64,000 nt of DNA from Dugong dugon (lineage: Eukaryota; Chordata; Mammalia; Sirenia; Dugongidae). The position numbers and the translations under genes are program-made. A model generated the notes under the pieces. The model saw nothing but the letters and a program-made list of their open reading frames with translations. It had not been told where the DNA came from and made no database searches. The stretch is taken from contig CM057464.1 in assembly GCA_030035585.1 (NCBI GenBank), forward strand, positions 31,451,465-31,515,464. The letters are read 5' to 3'. This document shows positions 45,202-57,683 of this stretch, in pieces; the stretch's first letter is position 1, and each line of letters starts with the position of its first letter.

Positions 45202-45754
45202 ATAACAGCAATGAACTCACACATATCAATAATTACACGGAATGTAAATGGCCTATATGCTCCCATAAAGAGATAGAGGGGAACAGAATGGATAAAAAAA
45301 ATAGGATCCATCAATATACTGTCTACAAGAGACACACCTTGGAAACAAAGATGTAAATTTATTAAAAATCAAACCATGGAAGAAAAATATGTCAAGAAAA
45401 CAGCTACCAAAACACAGCAGGAGTGGCAATACTAATCTCAGATAAAATAGGCTTTAAAACAAAGTCTGCCATAAGAGACAAAGAAGGACACTATATAATG
45501 ATTAAGGGGACGATACATCATGAAGACATAACCTTAATAAACATCTACGCACCCAATGACAGGGTTCCAAAATACATAAACCAAACTCTAACAGCACTGA
45601 GAAGAGAAGTGGACAGTTCCACAATAATAGTAGGAGACTTCAACACACTACTCTTGGTAAAGGACAGAACATCAAGAAAGAAACTCAACAGATACAGAAG
45701 ACCTAAAGGGCACAACCAGCTAACTTGACTTCATAGACATATATAGAACACTCC
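45202..45754 (+). pseudogene. L1 ORF2 endonuclease fragment of copy C
   Basis: Apurinic-endonuclease-like N-terminal region of ORF2. The position of the usual start codon reads ATA (45202-45204). The frame at 45423-45728 holds NIYAPNDRVPKYI and the catalytic-region motif GDFNT (about 45634-45648). The later catalytic SDH motif and everything downstream are absent because of the deletion. Stops and frameshifts occur before 45423. Confidence 0.85.
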
Positions 45755-46949
45755 ACAATACTGGGGAAGACAGCAGAACTTGTACAAGGCAAGATCATGG
45801 AAGCTCCATAGACACATCGAAACTCCCTGAGGGACTGAATTGCTGGGCAGAAGGCTGTGGGGACCATGGTCTTGGGGAACATCTAGCTCAGTTGGCATAA
45901 CACAGTTTATAAAGACAATGTTCTACATTCTACTTTGGTGGGTAGTGTCTGGGGTCTTAAAAGCCTGTGAGCAGCCATCTGAGATACTACACTGGTCTCA
46001 CCCCTTTGGGAGCAAGGGAGAATGAAGAGAACAGAATACAAGGAAAAGATTTGTCCAGAGGAACTGATGGACCACAGCTACCACGGCCTCCACCAGACTG
46101 AGTCCAGTACAACTAGATTGTGCCCTACTACCACCACTGACTGCTCTGACCCAGATCACAGATGAGGGTCCTGGGCAGAGCTGGAGAAGGATGTAGAACA
46201 AAATTCTAACTCACAAAAAAAACCCAGATTTACTGGCCTGACAGAGACTGGAGAAACCCCAAGAGTATAGCCCCCGGACACACTTTTAGCTCAGTGGTGA
46301 AGTCACTCCCTAGGTTCACTGTTCAGCTGGTGATTGTACAGCCCCATAAAACAAAACAAGACTAATGAGGCACAGCAGTCCAGGGACAAGGACTAGAAGG
46401 CAGGAGGGCACAGGAAAGCTGGTGATAAGGAACCCAAGGTTGAGAAGGGAGAATGTTAACATGTCGTGGGGTTGTTAACCATTGTCATAGGGCAATATGT
46501 GTACTACCTGTTTAATGAGAAACTGTTCTGTAAACCTTCATCTAAATTACAAAGAAAAAAAAAAGAATTCTCTATGTGAGATCAAATTGACAACAGCCAC
46601 TCAAAAGGAGATGGGAAGCCTAGGGGGAAGTGAGTTGAAGATAATGGTGATGGAATAATGTGGAAAAGGATGTGAGAATAGCAGTACAACTGGAAGAATG
46701 TAATCGTTGTCACTGAATTGTACATGTGGAAATTTTTGAAATGGTGTATATTTGGCTATGTATATTTTCACCAAAAAAAAAAAAAGGTCCTCCAAAGTCA
46801 AGAAGTGAGAGTGTTGACATGTTGTGGATTTGTTAACCAATGTCATAAAACAATATATGTACTGACTGTTTAATGAGAAACTATTTGTTCTATAAACCTT
46901 CATCTAAAGTACGATTTAAAAAATAAATAAATAAAAGAATCCAGATACC

Positions 46950-47121
46950 GAGGTTAAGTGCTCAGCTGCTAACCATAAGGTTGGTGGTTCGAACTCACCC
47001 AACAGTTCTGTGGGAGAAATACCTTGCGAAACCCTAGGAAACCCTGTGGGGCAGTTCTACACTGTCACATGGGGTTACTAAGAATTGGAATCGACTTGAT
47101 GGCGACTAACAACAATAACAA
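46950..47121 (+). mobile_element. AfroSINE (plus)
   Basis: Starts within 'aggttaagtgctcagctgc', then 'accataaggttggtggttcg', 'ggggcagttctacactgtc', 'gaatcgacttgatggcgact' and the tail 'aacaacaataaca', an RTE-like end. The first bases of the head are missing or shared with the L1 C target duplication. Confidence 0.85.
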
Positions 47122-47164
47122 GAGATCAAGTTTGTACATTCATCTCTATCAATGAATAAGAAAA

Positions 47165-47400
47165 TCTTAAATTTGCAACACATTTTACAGTTTAAAATAG
47201 TATATTTACATATGTAGTTTCACAAAAACTCTGAGGTAAACAGTTGTTAGTTGCCGTTGAGTCAATTCTAACTCATGGCAACCTATTTCAAGATAGGAAA
47301 CAAAAAACTGGAGTTACTAATTGATTTATCCAAGACTATACAGCTAGAGAGCTACAGAACTAGTACTCTAACCCCAATATTTTGTTTCCTCATCTGGTGA
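47165..47400 (-). repeat. MIR-like SINE (minus), split by an AfroSINE tail fragment
   Basis: 'tcacaaaaactctgaggtaa' and 'gtttacagctag'-like 'actatacagctagagagc' fit MIR in reverse complement. Between them lies a 40-bp AfroSINE/RTE tail (47243-47283). Confidence 0.6.
47243..47283 (-). mobile_element. AfroSINE/RTE tail fragment
   Basis: 'gttgttagttgccgttgag' followed by 'tcaattctaactcatgg' only. It is severely 5'-truncated and inserted in the MIR. Confidence 0.75.
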
Positions 47401-47418
47401 TTTATGCTATACCCTTGC

Positions 47419-47617
47419 TCCCTATGGTACAAATGGTTAATGCACTTGGCTGCTAAACAAAAGATTGGAGGTTGGAGTCCACCCAGAGGTGCCTTGGAAG
47501 AAGGCCCTGGTGATCTACTTCTGAAGAATCAGCCATTGAAAACCCTGTGGGGCACAGTTCCACTCTGACACACATGGGGTCACTATGAGACAGAATCAAC
47601 TCAACAGCAACTGGTTA
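47419..47617 (+). mobile_element. AfroSINE variant (plus)
   Basis: 'aaatggttaatgcacttgg', 'cagaggtgccttggaagaag', 'gaaaaccctgtggggcac', 'actctgacacacatggggtc'. Same variant as 26372. Confidence 0.88.
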
Positions 47618-49635
47618 CCTGCCTATCTACATGTGACTTCTCACCAGGTGAAAATCACTGACATAGCAAGCCATCATTACTTATGAGTATGTTTTCTTCA
47701 GATGTGTTAGGGCAGAATGTAGCTTGCCAACCACAGCATATGCTTTTGTTGTTGGTGTTTGCCTTTTCTTTTTATGTAAATTGTGAAGTTGTATCATGAA
47801 TATGAAATACTTCTCTTCATATTCTCAAGCAAGGGCTTTTTAATATACCCAGATACTGTGACAATGTTTATCCCTACTCAGAGTTGAAGACTAGCCACTG
47901 TTTTTATGCTCTGATAATAGCTCTAGCCATCCTACGTGGCCTCTATCTAAAACTAACATTCCCCAGGCCTAATTCCCTTTGCTGCTGGTACCCTAGTTTT
48001 TTGCTAATGTACATTCTAACTGAAAACACATGACATTGGAGAGATTAAAACCCCTCAAAAATATAACCAAAGAAGCATTTCATAACTCAGCTTTCCTCTG
48101 GATTATATTCCAATGAGATTTTCATGTGACTGCAGATGTTGAACTTCACATTGGCATATATGCTTTGGCATAAACTTGGAGAGAGAAATAAAACGGACTC
48201 CTTTTCTCATGAAAAACTCATATCAGGCCTCAGAGAAAGGAATGAGGGGACTGTTTCAAGAGACATACCTTAATTTTGTTGCAAATCCTTTTCTGCCTTC
48301 CAGTCTTCAATATCAATATGTCACACTAAATTATTTCATTAAGTACTTCATCTCCTCTGTAATCTGCTTGTCTTTGAGGACAAACTGTAGATCTGCCATG
48401 TACCTGTCTACAATAGTCCGACTTAAAGGACACCTGCTGACTCTTAACCAGCAAGCTGTGTGCATTCTTTTACTCCTCTCTTCATAAATACATATTGCAG
48501 TTGCCACTGTTATTAAAAAAAAAAAAATTATCCTTTGGTCCTCAGTGATCTACTGTGCTCTACTCTCCCTTCATTCTTAAGCTGACCTTGCTCCCTCAGA
48601 AAGACAAGAAGACAACCTTAAGTGGCAACAAGACAAATTTCATTTTATTGGGAACTGCCTTTTTCAATTATTTTGCTCTTCTCGATTTTTCCTTGCTGAC
48701 CTGGTCCAAGCTGTTACTTTGACAGGGGTCCCTAACCTCTAAATTAAAATATGCAAATTGTTATGCTTCCTGCACTAGGATCAGTATAGTCTATGCATTG
48801 TAATTGCAAAAGATTGTTGAGTTCGTTTTACACCAGAGAAGTATAGTTACCTATTTCTGCCATTTCCTATTATGAGAAAAATAATAGCCTGAAGACTGAT
48901 ACATTATAAGCAATACATTTTGCATCAGTATATTTCTATTTTAAAAATGAAAGATTATTATTTCTTGTGACCCATGTTCTGCTGGAAGGAAAATATGTCT
49001 GAATATATCCAAATACTTTCAACGATTTGGTGGATCTGTTTAAAAAGTTGCAAGATTGAGAGCTAGTCTATCTTAATTTGAAACATAACTACACTTTTAA
49101 GTACTTAATTTTTATTTAATAGACTAGAAATACAGAATATATATCAGTCAATGCATTTTTTTTTCTGTTTTTTCCTCTAATAAATTCTTGGAATTGGGAT
49201 GCTTCCCTTAGCCACCTGAACAATCAGTACTGTTCCAGGCTAATAAATCATTTTCAAGGCCAGCCTATATATTATTTGCCTATGTATGCAGATAGGATAT
49301 TTTCCCATTGTTTTTAAAAAGTTCTGTTTCTCAACCCCGTAAGAAAGGTAGCTTTATAAAAAGGCTTATCTCAGTGATGACATCATATTTGTCATACTTC
49401 CTAGAAATTCCTGAGTGATCATGGATTGTCTTGTGGGCATCTTAATTCCTCCCATGTTGTCTCTGGAGACTTGAGGTGGAAGCCCATTTGGAAATCACTG
49501 TGTGAGAATCACTTACCTATGGAAGAAATAGCGATAATAAAAAATGTCCAGAAAATCAAAAGGTTATTTGTTGCTTTGGGATATATTTGATATTTTCTAT
49601 TTACTTTTTCCATCCAATTTTTATTGTATTTGTCG
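47618..49635. other. Unassigned, largely repeat-free DNA
   Basis: About 2 kb with no recognised repeat apart from short A/T runs. The 103-codon frame at 48176-48487 shows no domain. No splice-site or exon pattern could be supported. Confidence 0.45.
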
Positions 49636-50594
49636 GGAGCAAGGGAGAATGAAGAGAAAAGGATACAAGGAAAAGATTAGTCCAAAGGACTAATGGACCA
49701 CAGCTACCAAGGCCTCCACCAGACTGAGTCCAGTACAGCTAAATGGTGCCCGGCTACCACCACTGACTGCTGTGTCCTGGATCACAACAGAGGATTCTGG
49801 ACAGAGCTGGAGAAGGATGTACAACAAAATTCAAACTCACAAAGACCAGATTTACTGGCCTAAAGGAGACTGGAGAAACCCCGAGAATATGGCCCCCAGA
49901 CACCCTTTTAGCTCAGTGGTGAAGTCACTTCCAAGGTTCACTGTTCAGCCAGGGATTGGACAGCCCCATAAAACAAAACGGGACTAATGAGGCACAGTAG
50001 TCCAGGGAGAAGGACTAGAAGGCAGAAGGGGACAGGAAAGCTGGTGATAGGGAACCCAAGGTTGAGTAAGGACAGTGTTGACATGTAGTGGGGTTGTTAA
50101 CCATTGTCATAGGGCAACATGTGTACTGTTTAATGAGAAACTATTTTGTTCTGTAAACCTTCATCTGAAGTGAGAATAGCAGCACAACTGCAAGAATGTA
50201 TTTGATGTCACTGAACTGTGCAAGTAGAAATTTTTGAAATGGTATATCTTTGGCTATGTATATTTTCACCAAAAAAAAAAAAAGGTTGAGAAGGGAGTGT
50301 GCTGACATGTCGTGGGGTTGTTAACCAATGTCATAAAACAATATGTGTACTGACTGTTTAATGAGAAACTATTTGTTCTGTAAACCTTCATCTAAAGTAC
50401 AGTTAAAAGAAAAATACTGTATTTGTGTACTAACTGTTTAATGAGAAACTATTTTGTTCTGTAACCTTCATCTAAAGTGATAATAGCAGCAAAACTGGAA
50501 GAACGTAATCAAAGTAACTGATAGGTAGATGTAGAAACTTTTGAAATGGTGTATCTTTGGCTATGTATATTTTCACCAAAAAAAAAAAAGAATA
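49636..50594 (+). mobile_element. L1 copy F: 5'-truncated L1 3' UTR, left piece
   Basis: Begins 'gggagcaagggagaatgaag' and runs through the L1 3' UTR. It contains a tail module (about 50054-50168), a spacer, a second tail module (50284-50400), then a repeated tail-plus-spacer unit (about 50429-50580) ending in 'ttttcaccaaaaaaaaaaaa'. Copy D starts right after this A-run. The matching end of F lies at 57684-57842, so F is the host of the D insertion. Confidence 0.85.
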
Positions 50595-51164
50595 AGAGTC
50601 CGGCAAAATGGTGCTCTAGGGAGAAGCACCACGCCGTCCCTCCATAGCAAAGATCCGAAAAACTAAGCCAAACAGAGAATCAACAATCCTGAAACCCTAG
50701 AACATCAAATGAAGAGATAAAGAACTCAGCCAAACACCAAACGGAGTGAGAATACTGAAAGAGAATGGAGAGCAAAAAGAGATTCATGCAGAGGTCCCCT
50801 ACCAGCTAACACAGAGCGGATCCACCATCTTGGACTCCTATCAGAGACCACCAAACAGGAGAATGGGAGAGCAGCCTCGCGGAGCATCCAGTGGGAGACA
50901 AAACAGCTGCTTAGCTTCACACATAACCATCTCCCCGCTGCATCCTGCCTACCTGCACCGTGCACTTGACATCACACCACCAAGCTGTGCAGGCACTCCC
51001 TAGTGGAACCTGCCCAGCACTGACTACCGACTGTCCTGGTGGCTGCAGTGAGTGCGACAAACAACACATCCCAGTGGCTCCTCTTCAGCTAGACCTGCCC
51101 AGCTGTACCACAAGGATGAAACAAAAAAAATCTACAATCAATAAATGAGAGAAATATCTACTGA
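50595..51164 (+). promoter_or_regulatory. L1 copy D 5' UTR, ~0.95 kb shorter than in A-C
   Basis: The start ('gtccggcaaaatggtgctc') matches the A, B and C 5' ends. After 'gagacaaaacagctg' (about 50908) the sequence jumps to 'cttagcttcacac', which in copies A-C lies ~0.95 kb downstream. The left break falls exactly at a GGTAACC in copy C. Confidence 0.75.
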
Positions 51165-52174
51165 ATGCCCCAAAAACAGCAAACAATACCAAAACATTTA
51201 CAAAAACAAGACAAGATGGCTCCAATAGGTGTCCAAATTAAAACACCAGATAACTCTCCTGTGGAAGAGGGTGCACTGGAAGTACCTCATAGGGAGCTCA
51301 AATCAATAATACTCGGAATTTTCCAGGAACTGAGGCAAAACCTGACAAACATGAGGAAAAAATAGACAAATTTATGGAAAATACAGACAAAAAATTGGAA
51401 GAATTCAGGAAGATGATACAGGAACAAAATGCCAAAATAAATTCACAACTCGAAATTATACAAAAACAACAATTAGAAATCCAAAAGATAAACAACAAGA
51501 TTTCAGAAATGGATGATGTCATAGAAGGGCTGAGAAGTAGATTTGAAACCATGGAAGACAGGATCAGTGGAAGTGAAGACAAACACTTGGATACAACTCT
51601 GTTTCAGGAAAACTCAGAAAAAAGAACAAAGAAAAATGAAGAGACCCTGAGAGTTATGTGGGACGCAATTAAAATTAAAACTTTACGAGTGATTGCCATC
51701 CCAGAACAGGGGGAGAAATCAGAAAACACAGAGAGGATCATTGAGGAACTGCTGACAGAAAACTTTCCCAATATCATGAAAGATGAAAAGCTGGTCATCC
51801 AAGAAGCTCAACGAACCCCATATAGAAGAGACCCCAAAAGAAAATCACCAAGACATATCATATTCACACTCGGCAAAACTAAAGACAAACAAAGAATCCT
51901 GAGAGCAGCTCGTGAAAAACAAGAAGTCACATACAGAGGAGAAACAATAAGACTAAGCTCAGATTATTCGGCAGAAACCATGCAGGCAAGAAGGCAGAGT
52001 GATGACATATATAAAATCTTGAAAGAAAAAAATTGTCAGCCAAGAATAATATATCCTGCAAAACTCTCGTTCAAATTTGATGGTGAAATTAGGTCATTTC
52101 CACATAAACAGAAACTAAGGGAAAATGCAAAATTCAAAGCAAACTTACAAGAATTATTAAAGGGAGTTCTTTGA
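51165..52174 (+). pseudogene. L1 ORF1 of copy D, one frameshift
   Basis: Trimeric RNA-binding protein of L1. Residues 1-66 (51165-51365, MPQKQQTIPKHLQKQD) are followed by a +1 frameshift near 51340-51370. The rest (51374-52174, 266 codons) is open: coiled coil (EEFRKMIQEQNAKINSQL), RRM (AIPEQGEKSENTERIIEEL), C-terminal domain (KARR-like QARRQSDDIYKIL, RIIYPAKLSFKFDG). It is the best-preserved ORF1 in the window. Confidence 0.92.
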
Positions 52175-52636
52175 TCTGAGGACAAACAGCTTCAACCCTC
52201 AGGCAGGACCTAGGATGCAGGATCATACGAACCAGATACCAGTCTAGGAAATGAACTCTCGAGGACTATCCAAACCAAAAGAAATACAACAGGAAATCAG
52301 AGCAATAAATCAAAGGATGACAACAACATCAAAACAATGAAAGAGGGAATAAACAGCATAGGTATAGAACCTTCTAACGGAGAGGAAGGCAAGGCGATAC
52401 CAAGTAAGGGTAGACTGCTTCAAACTTATAAAGATAAGGGTAAAATTCATGGTAACCACACAGAAAGTTAACAAACCAACTCATAAAAATAAACACGAAA
52501 AACATAAAGTCTCAGCAAAAACAAAACCTACAAAAACGAAAGAAATGAACACAAAATCCACAAACAAAAGTAACTCAGCACAAGAGAGTAAGAAGAACAA
52601 AGAAAACTTCAGCACCACAAAAAAAAGCACTACAAA

Positions 52637-55600
52637 ATGACAGCAACAAACTTCCATCTATCAATAATTACACTGAATGTAAATGGACTCAATGCACCCA
52701 TAAAGAGACTGAGAGTGGCAGAATGGATATGAAAACAGGATCCATCAATATGCTGTCTACAAGAGACACAACTTAGAAGATGTGAATTTATTAAAAATCA
52801 AAGGTTGGAAAAAAAAATATCAAGCTAACAACTACCAAAAAAGAGCAGGAGTGGCAATTCTAATCTCAGATAAAATAGACTTTAAAACAAAATCTAACAT
52901 AAAAGACAAAGAAGGATACTATATAATGATTAAGGGGTTGATACATCATGAAGACATAACCATAATAAATATCTACGCAGCCAATGACAGGGCTCCAAAA
53001 TACATAAGAAAAAAAACTCTAACAGCACTGAAAAGAGAAATTGACAATTCCACAATAATAGTAGGAGACTTCAACACACCACTCTCAGTAAAGTACAGAA
53101 CAACCAAGAAGAAACTCAGCAAAGATACAGAAGACCTAAAGGACACAATCAGCCAACTGGACCTCATAGACATATATAGAACAATCCATCCAACCGCTGC
53201 AAAGTACACATTCTTTTCCAATGCACATGGAACGTTCTCCAGAATAGACCACATCTTAGGCCACAGAGTAATCCTCAACAAGATCCAAAATGTTGAGATA
53301 ATTCACAGTATCTTCTCTGACCACAATGCCATCAAGGTAGAAATTAACACTAGAAAGAGCAAGGAAAAAAAATCAACTACATGAAAACTGAATAATACTC
53401 TTACACATCTGCTTACACATCAATGGGTAATAGAAGAAATTAGAGATGGAATCAAAAAATTCCTAGAATCAAATGAAAATGAAAACACGTCATACCAAAA
53501 CCTTTGGGACACAGCAAAAGCAGTCCTCAGAGGACAATTTATAGCAATAGATGCACACATCAAAAAAAGAAGAAAGGGACAAAATCAAAACATTAACTAC
53601 AGAACTCAAACAAATAGAAAGTGAACAGCAAAAAAAGCCTACAACCACCGGAAGAAAGGAAATAGTAAAGATCAGAGCAGAAATAAATGAAATAGAGAAC
53701 AGAAAAACAATAGAAAGAATCAACAAAACCAAAAGTTGGTTCTTTGAAAGAATCAACAAAATCGACAAACCACTGGCCAGACTGACAAAAGAAAAACAGC
53801 AGAGGGCACAAATAACCCAAATAAGAAATGAAATGGGGGGCATAAAAACAGACCCAACCGAAATAAAAAGGATTATAACAGAATATTATGAAAAACTATA
53901 TTCCAACAAATTTGAAAACCTAGAGGAAATGGATAAATTTCTAGAAACACATGGCCTACCCAAACTACAACGAAGTGATATTGAAAATCTGAACAGACCC
54001 ATAACAGGAGAAGAGATTGAAAAGGTAATAAAAAAACTCCCAACCAAAAAAAGCCCTTGCCCAGATGGCTTCACTGGAGAGTTCTACAAAAAATTCACAG
54101 AAGAGCTTGTACCAGTTCTACTCAAGCTATTTCAGAGCATAGAAGAGGAAGCAACACTTCCAAATTCATTCTATGAAGCCAGCATAACACTGATACCAAA
54201 ACCAGGCAAAGACGTCACAAAAAAAGAAAATTAGAGACCAATATCTCTCATGAATATAGATGCAAAACTTCTGAACAAAATTCTAGCCAATAGAATTCAG
54301 TATCATATCAAAAAAGTAATACACCACGACCAAGTAGGATTCATACCAGGTATGCGAGGATGGTTGAACATTAGAAAATCCATCAATGTAATCCACCACA
54401 TAAATAAAAGGAAAGAAAAGAATCACATGATCATCTCAATTGACGCAGAAAAGGCATTTGACAAAGTCCAACACCCATTCCTGATAAAAACTCTCAATAA
54501 AATAGGTATAGAAGGGAATTTCTCAACATAATAAAGGGCATCTATGCAAAACCAACGGCCAACATCATTCTTAATGGAGAGAGGCTCAAAACATTCCCCT
54601 TGAAAACAGGAACAAGACAAGGATGCCCTTTATCACCACTCATATTTAACATTGTGCTGGAAGTTCTAACTAGAGCAATAAGGCAAGAAAAAGAAATAAA
54701 GGGCATCCAAACTGGTAATGAAGAAGTTAAACTCTCCCTTTTTGCAGATGATATGATACTATACATAGAAAACCCTAAAGACTCCACAAGAAATCTACTG
54801 GAACTAATAGAAAGATTCAGCAGAGTAGCAGGATACAAGATAAACATTCAAAAATCAGTTGGATTCCTATACACCAGTAAAGAGAACGATGAAAAGGAAA
54901 TCAGGAAATCAATACCATTTTCAATACCCCTAAAAAGACAAAATACTTAGGAATAAATCTGACCAGGAATATAAAAGACCTATACAAAGAAAACTACAAA
55001 ACACTGCTGCATGAAACCCAAAGGGATCTGCATAAATGGAAAAACATACCATGCTCATGGAAGGCAGACTCAACATTGTGAAAACGGCAATTCTACTCAA
55101 ATCAATTTACAAATACAATGCAATCCCGATCCAAATACCAGCAACATTCTTCAAAGAGATGGAAAAACTAATTATTAACTTTATATGGAAAGGGAAGAAG
55201 CCCCGAATAAGTAAAGCACTACTGAAGAAGAAGAATAAAGTTGGAGGACTCACACTATCTGACTTGACAACCTACTATACAGCTACAGTAGTCAAAACAG
55301 CCTGGTAGTGGTACAACAACAGATACATTGACCAATGGAACAGAATGGAGAACCCAAATGTAAATCCATCCACCTACGGTCACCTGATTTTCGACAAGGG
55401 CCCAAAGTCCATCAAATGGGGAAAAGACAGTCTTTTTAACAAACGGTGGTGGCCAAACTGGATATCCATTTGCAGAAAAATGAAACAGGACCCACACCTC
55501 ACACTTTATACAAAAACTACTTCAAAATGGATCAAAGACCTGAATATAAAGCCTAAAACTATAAAGTTCATAGAAGAAAAAATAGGACCAACACTTCAGG

Positions 55601-56466
55601 CCTTAATACGTGGCATTAACAGGATACAAACCATAACCATCAATGCACAAACCCCAATAGATAAGCTAGATAACTGGGATCTTCTAAAAATCAAACACCT
55701 ATGCTCTTCAAAAGATTTCACCAAAAGAGTAAAAAGAGAACATACAGACTGGGAAAAAATTTTTGGACAGTACAAGTCAGACAAAGGTCTAATCTCTATA
55801 ATCTACAAGAAAATCCAACACCTCTATAACAAAAAGACAAACAATCCTATCAAAAAATGGGCAAAGGAAATGAACAGACACTTCACCAAAGAAGACATTC
55901 AAATGGCCAACAGACACATGAGGAAACGCTCGCGTTCACTAGCCATTAGAGAAATGCAAATTAAAACCACAATGAGATGCCATCTCACCCCGGCATTACT
56001 GGCACGAATCAAAAATACTGGAAATAACAAATGTTGGAGGGGCTGCGGGGAGATGGGAACTCTTATGCACTGCTGGTGGGAATGCAAAATGATACAACCA
56101 TTTTGGAAAATGATATGGCGTTTCCTCAGAAAGCTAGAAATAGACATACCATTTGATCCAGCAATCCCACTCCTAGGGATATACCCTAGAGAAATAAGAG
56201 TCGTCACTCAAATAGACATATGCACACCTATGTTCATGGCAGCATTGTTCACAAGAGCAAAACGATGGAAACAACGTAGATGCCCATCAACAGATGAATG
56301 GATAAACAAACTATGGTACATACACACAGTGTAGTACTATGCAACGAGAAAGAACAACAATGAATCTGTGAACCATCTCATAACATGGATGAAACTGGAG
56401 GACATTATGCTGAGTGAAATAAGTCAATCACAAATGGACAAATATTGTATGAGACCTCTATTGTAA
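52637..56466 (+). pseudogene. L1 ORF2 of copy D (endonuclease/reverse transcriptase), broken
   Basis: Target-primed reverse transcription enzyme of L1. Endonuclease: GDFNT at about 53064-53078 and SDHN at 53316-53327. [13 protein letters not shown] near 54450 and the active-site FADDM at about 54741-54755. C-terminal Cys motif: CWRGCG and HCWWEC at about 56032-56090. Length is normal for L1 ORF2. Frame breaks occur before 52782, near 53384, around 53545, at 54234, near 54531 and 54950, plus a stop at 55308 and one at 56332 close to the normal end. Confidence 0.93.
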
Positions 56467-57683
56467 AAACCCATGAAAAAATTCACATGCAAAATGTAAC
56501 AATCTTTGTTGGTTACCAGGGATGGGCGGGGAGGGCGGGAAATACTAAATAGGCAATAGATAAGTGGTATCTTGGGTAAAAGGTGAGACAGTACACAATA
56601 CAAGGGAAACTAACACAACCTGCACAAGGAAAGGTCATGGAGGCCCCATGGACACATCCAAACTCCCTGAGGGACTGAGTTGCTGGACGGAGGGCTCTGG
56701 GGACCATGGTCTCAGGGAACATCCAGCTCAATTGGCATGACACTACTTAGATAATGTTCTACATTCTACCTTGGTGAGTAGTGTTTGGGGTCTTAAAAGC
56801 CTGTGAGCGGCCATCTAAGATACTCCACTGGTCTCATCCCTTCGGGAGCAAGGGAGAATGAAGAGAACAGGATACAACGAAAAGATTAGTCCAAAGGACT
56901 AATTGTCCACAGCTACCAAGACCTCCACCGGACTGAGTCCAGTTCAGCTAGATGGTGCCCGGCTACCACCACTGACTGCTCTGACCAGGATCACAACAGA
57001 GGGTTCTTGACAGAGCTGGAGAAGGATGTAGAGCATAATTCTAACTCACAAAAAAAAAAAAAAAAAGACCAGATTTACTGGCCTAAAGGAGACTGGAGAA
57101 ACCTCAATAGTATGGCCCCCAGACACCCTTTCAGCTCAATGGTGAAGTTACCTTCGAAGTTCACTGTTCAGCCTGGGAGTGGACAGCCCCGTAAAACCAA
57201 ATGAGACTAACGAGGTACAGGAGTCCAGTGACAAGGGCCAGAAGGCAGAAAGGGAGTAGGAAGCTGATGACAGGGAAGACAAGGTTGAGTAAGGATACTG
57301 TTGATGTGTTGTGAGATTGTTAACCATTGTTATAGGGCAACATTTGTAGTAACTGTTAAATGGGAGGTGATTTTGTCCTGTAAGCCTTCATCTTAAGTGA
57401 GAATAACAGCACAATTAGAAGAGCGTAGTCAATGTCACTTAAATGTGTATGTAAAAAGTTTTGAAATGGGGTATCTTTGGCTATGTGTATTTTCGCCAAA
57501 AAAAAAAAAAAAAAAAGCTGAGAATTTAGAGGGTTAAAATGTTGTGGGGTTGTTAACCAAAGTCATAAAACAGCATGTGTACTACTGTTACATGAGAAAT
57601 TATTTGTTCTGTAAGCCTTCACCTGAAGTACAATAAAGTATTACAAAAAAAATAAATAAAAAATAAAGATCAAGATTGAAATG
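56467..57683 (+). repeat. L1 copy D 3' UTR with two tail modules
   Basis: Long family-typical 3' UTR. Tail module 1 is at about 57290-57400 ('gttgttaaccattgttatagg'), then a spacer ending in an A-run at 57499-57516, then module 2 at about 57540-57640 ('gttgttaaccaaagtcataa'), then A-rich DNA with a 20-base non-L1-looking insert ('gatcaagattgaaatgcc') before the host A-run. Confidence 0.8.

Larger units (their letters stand above)
42120..46934 (+). mobile_element. L1 copy C: 5'-complete L1, ORF2 cut after the endonuclease
   Basis: 4.8-kb L1: 5' UTR 42120-43730, ORF1 43731-44782, spacer, ORF2 start region 45202 to about 45754, then direct passage into the 3' UTR. Direct repeats AAGAATCTAGAGACC (42105-42119) and AAGAATCCAGATACC (46935-46949) flank it. 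Compared with copy D, about 3.4 kb (end of the endonuclease, RT, C-terminal domain) is missing at a junction with 2-3 bases of microhomology. The junction differs from that of A/B. The 3' UTR has two tail modules. Confidence 0.92.
50595..57683 (+). mobile_element. L1 copy D: nearly complete L1
   Basis: 7.1-kb L1 with shortened 5' UTR (50595-51164), ORF1 (51165-52174), spacer, ORF2 (52637-56466) and 3' UTR with two tail modules. It is the only copy in the window with the RT domain of the young L1 family. It sits in the A-run of copy F's 3' UTR in the same orientation, with A-rich direct repeats (aaaaaaaagaa...) on both sides. Both ORFs are broken, so it is not autonomous. Confidence 0.9.

Noticed and set aside
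50595..57683. Active, autonomous L1
   Set aside because: ORF1 has a frameshift and ORF2 at least seven frame breaks or stops.
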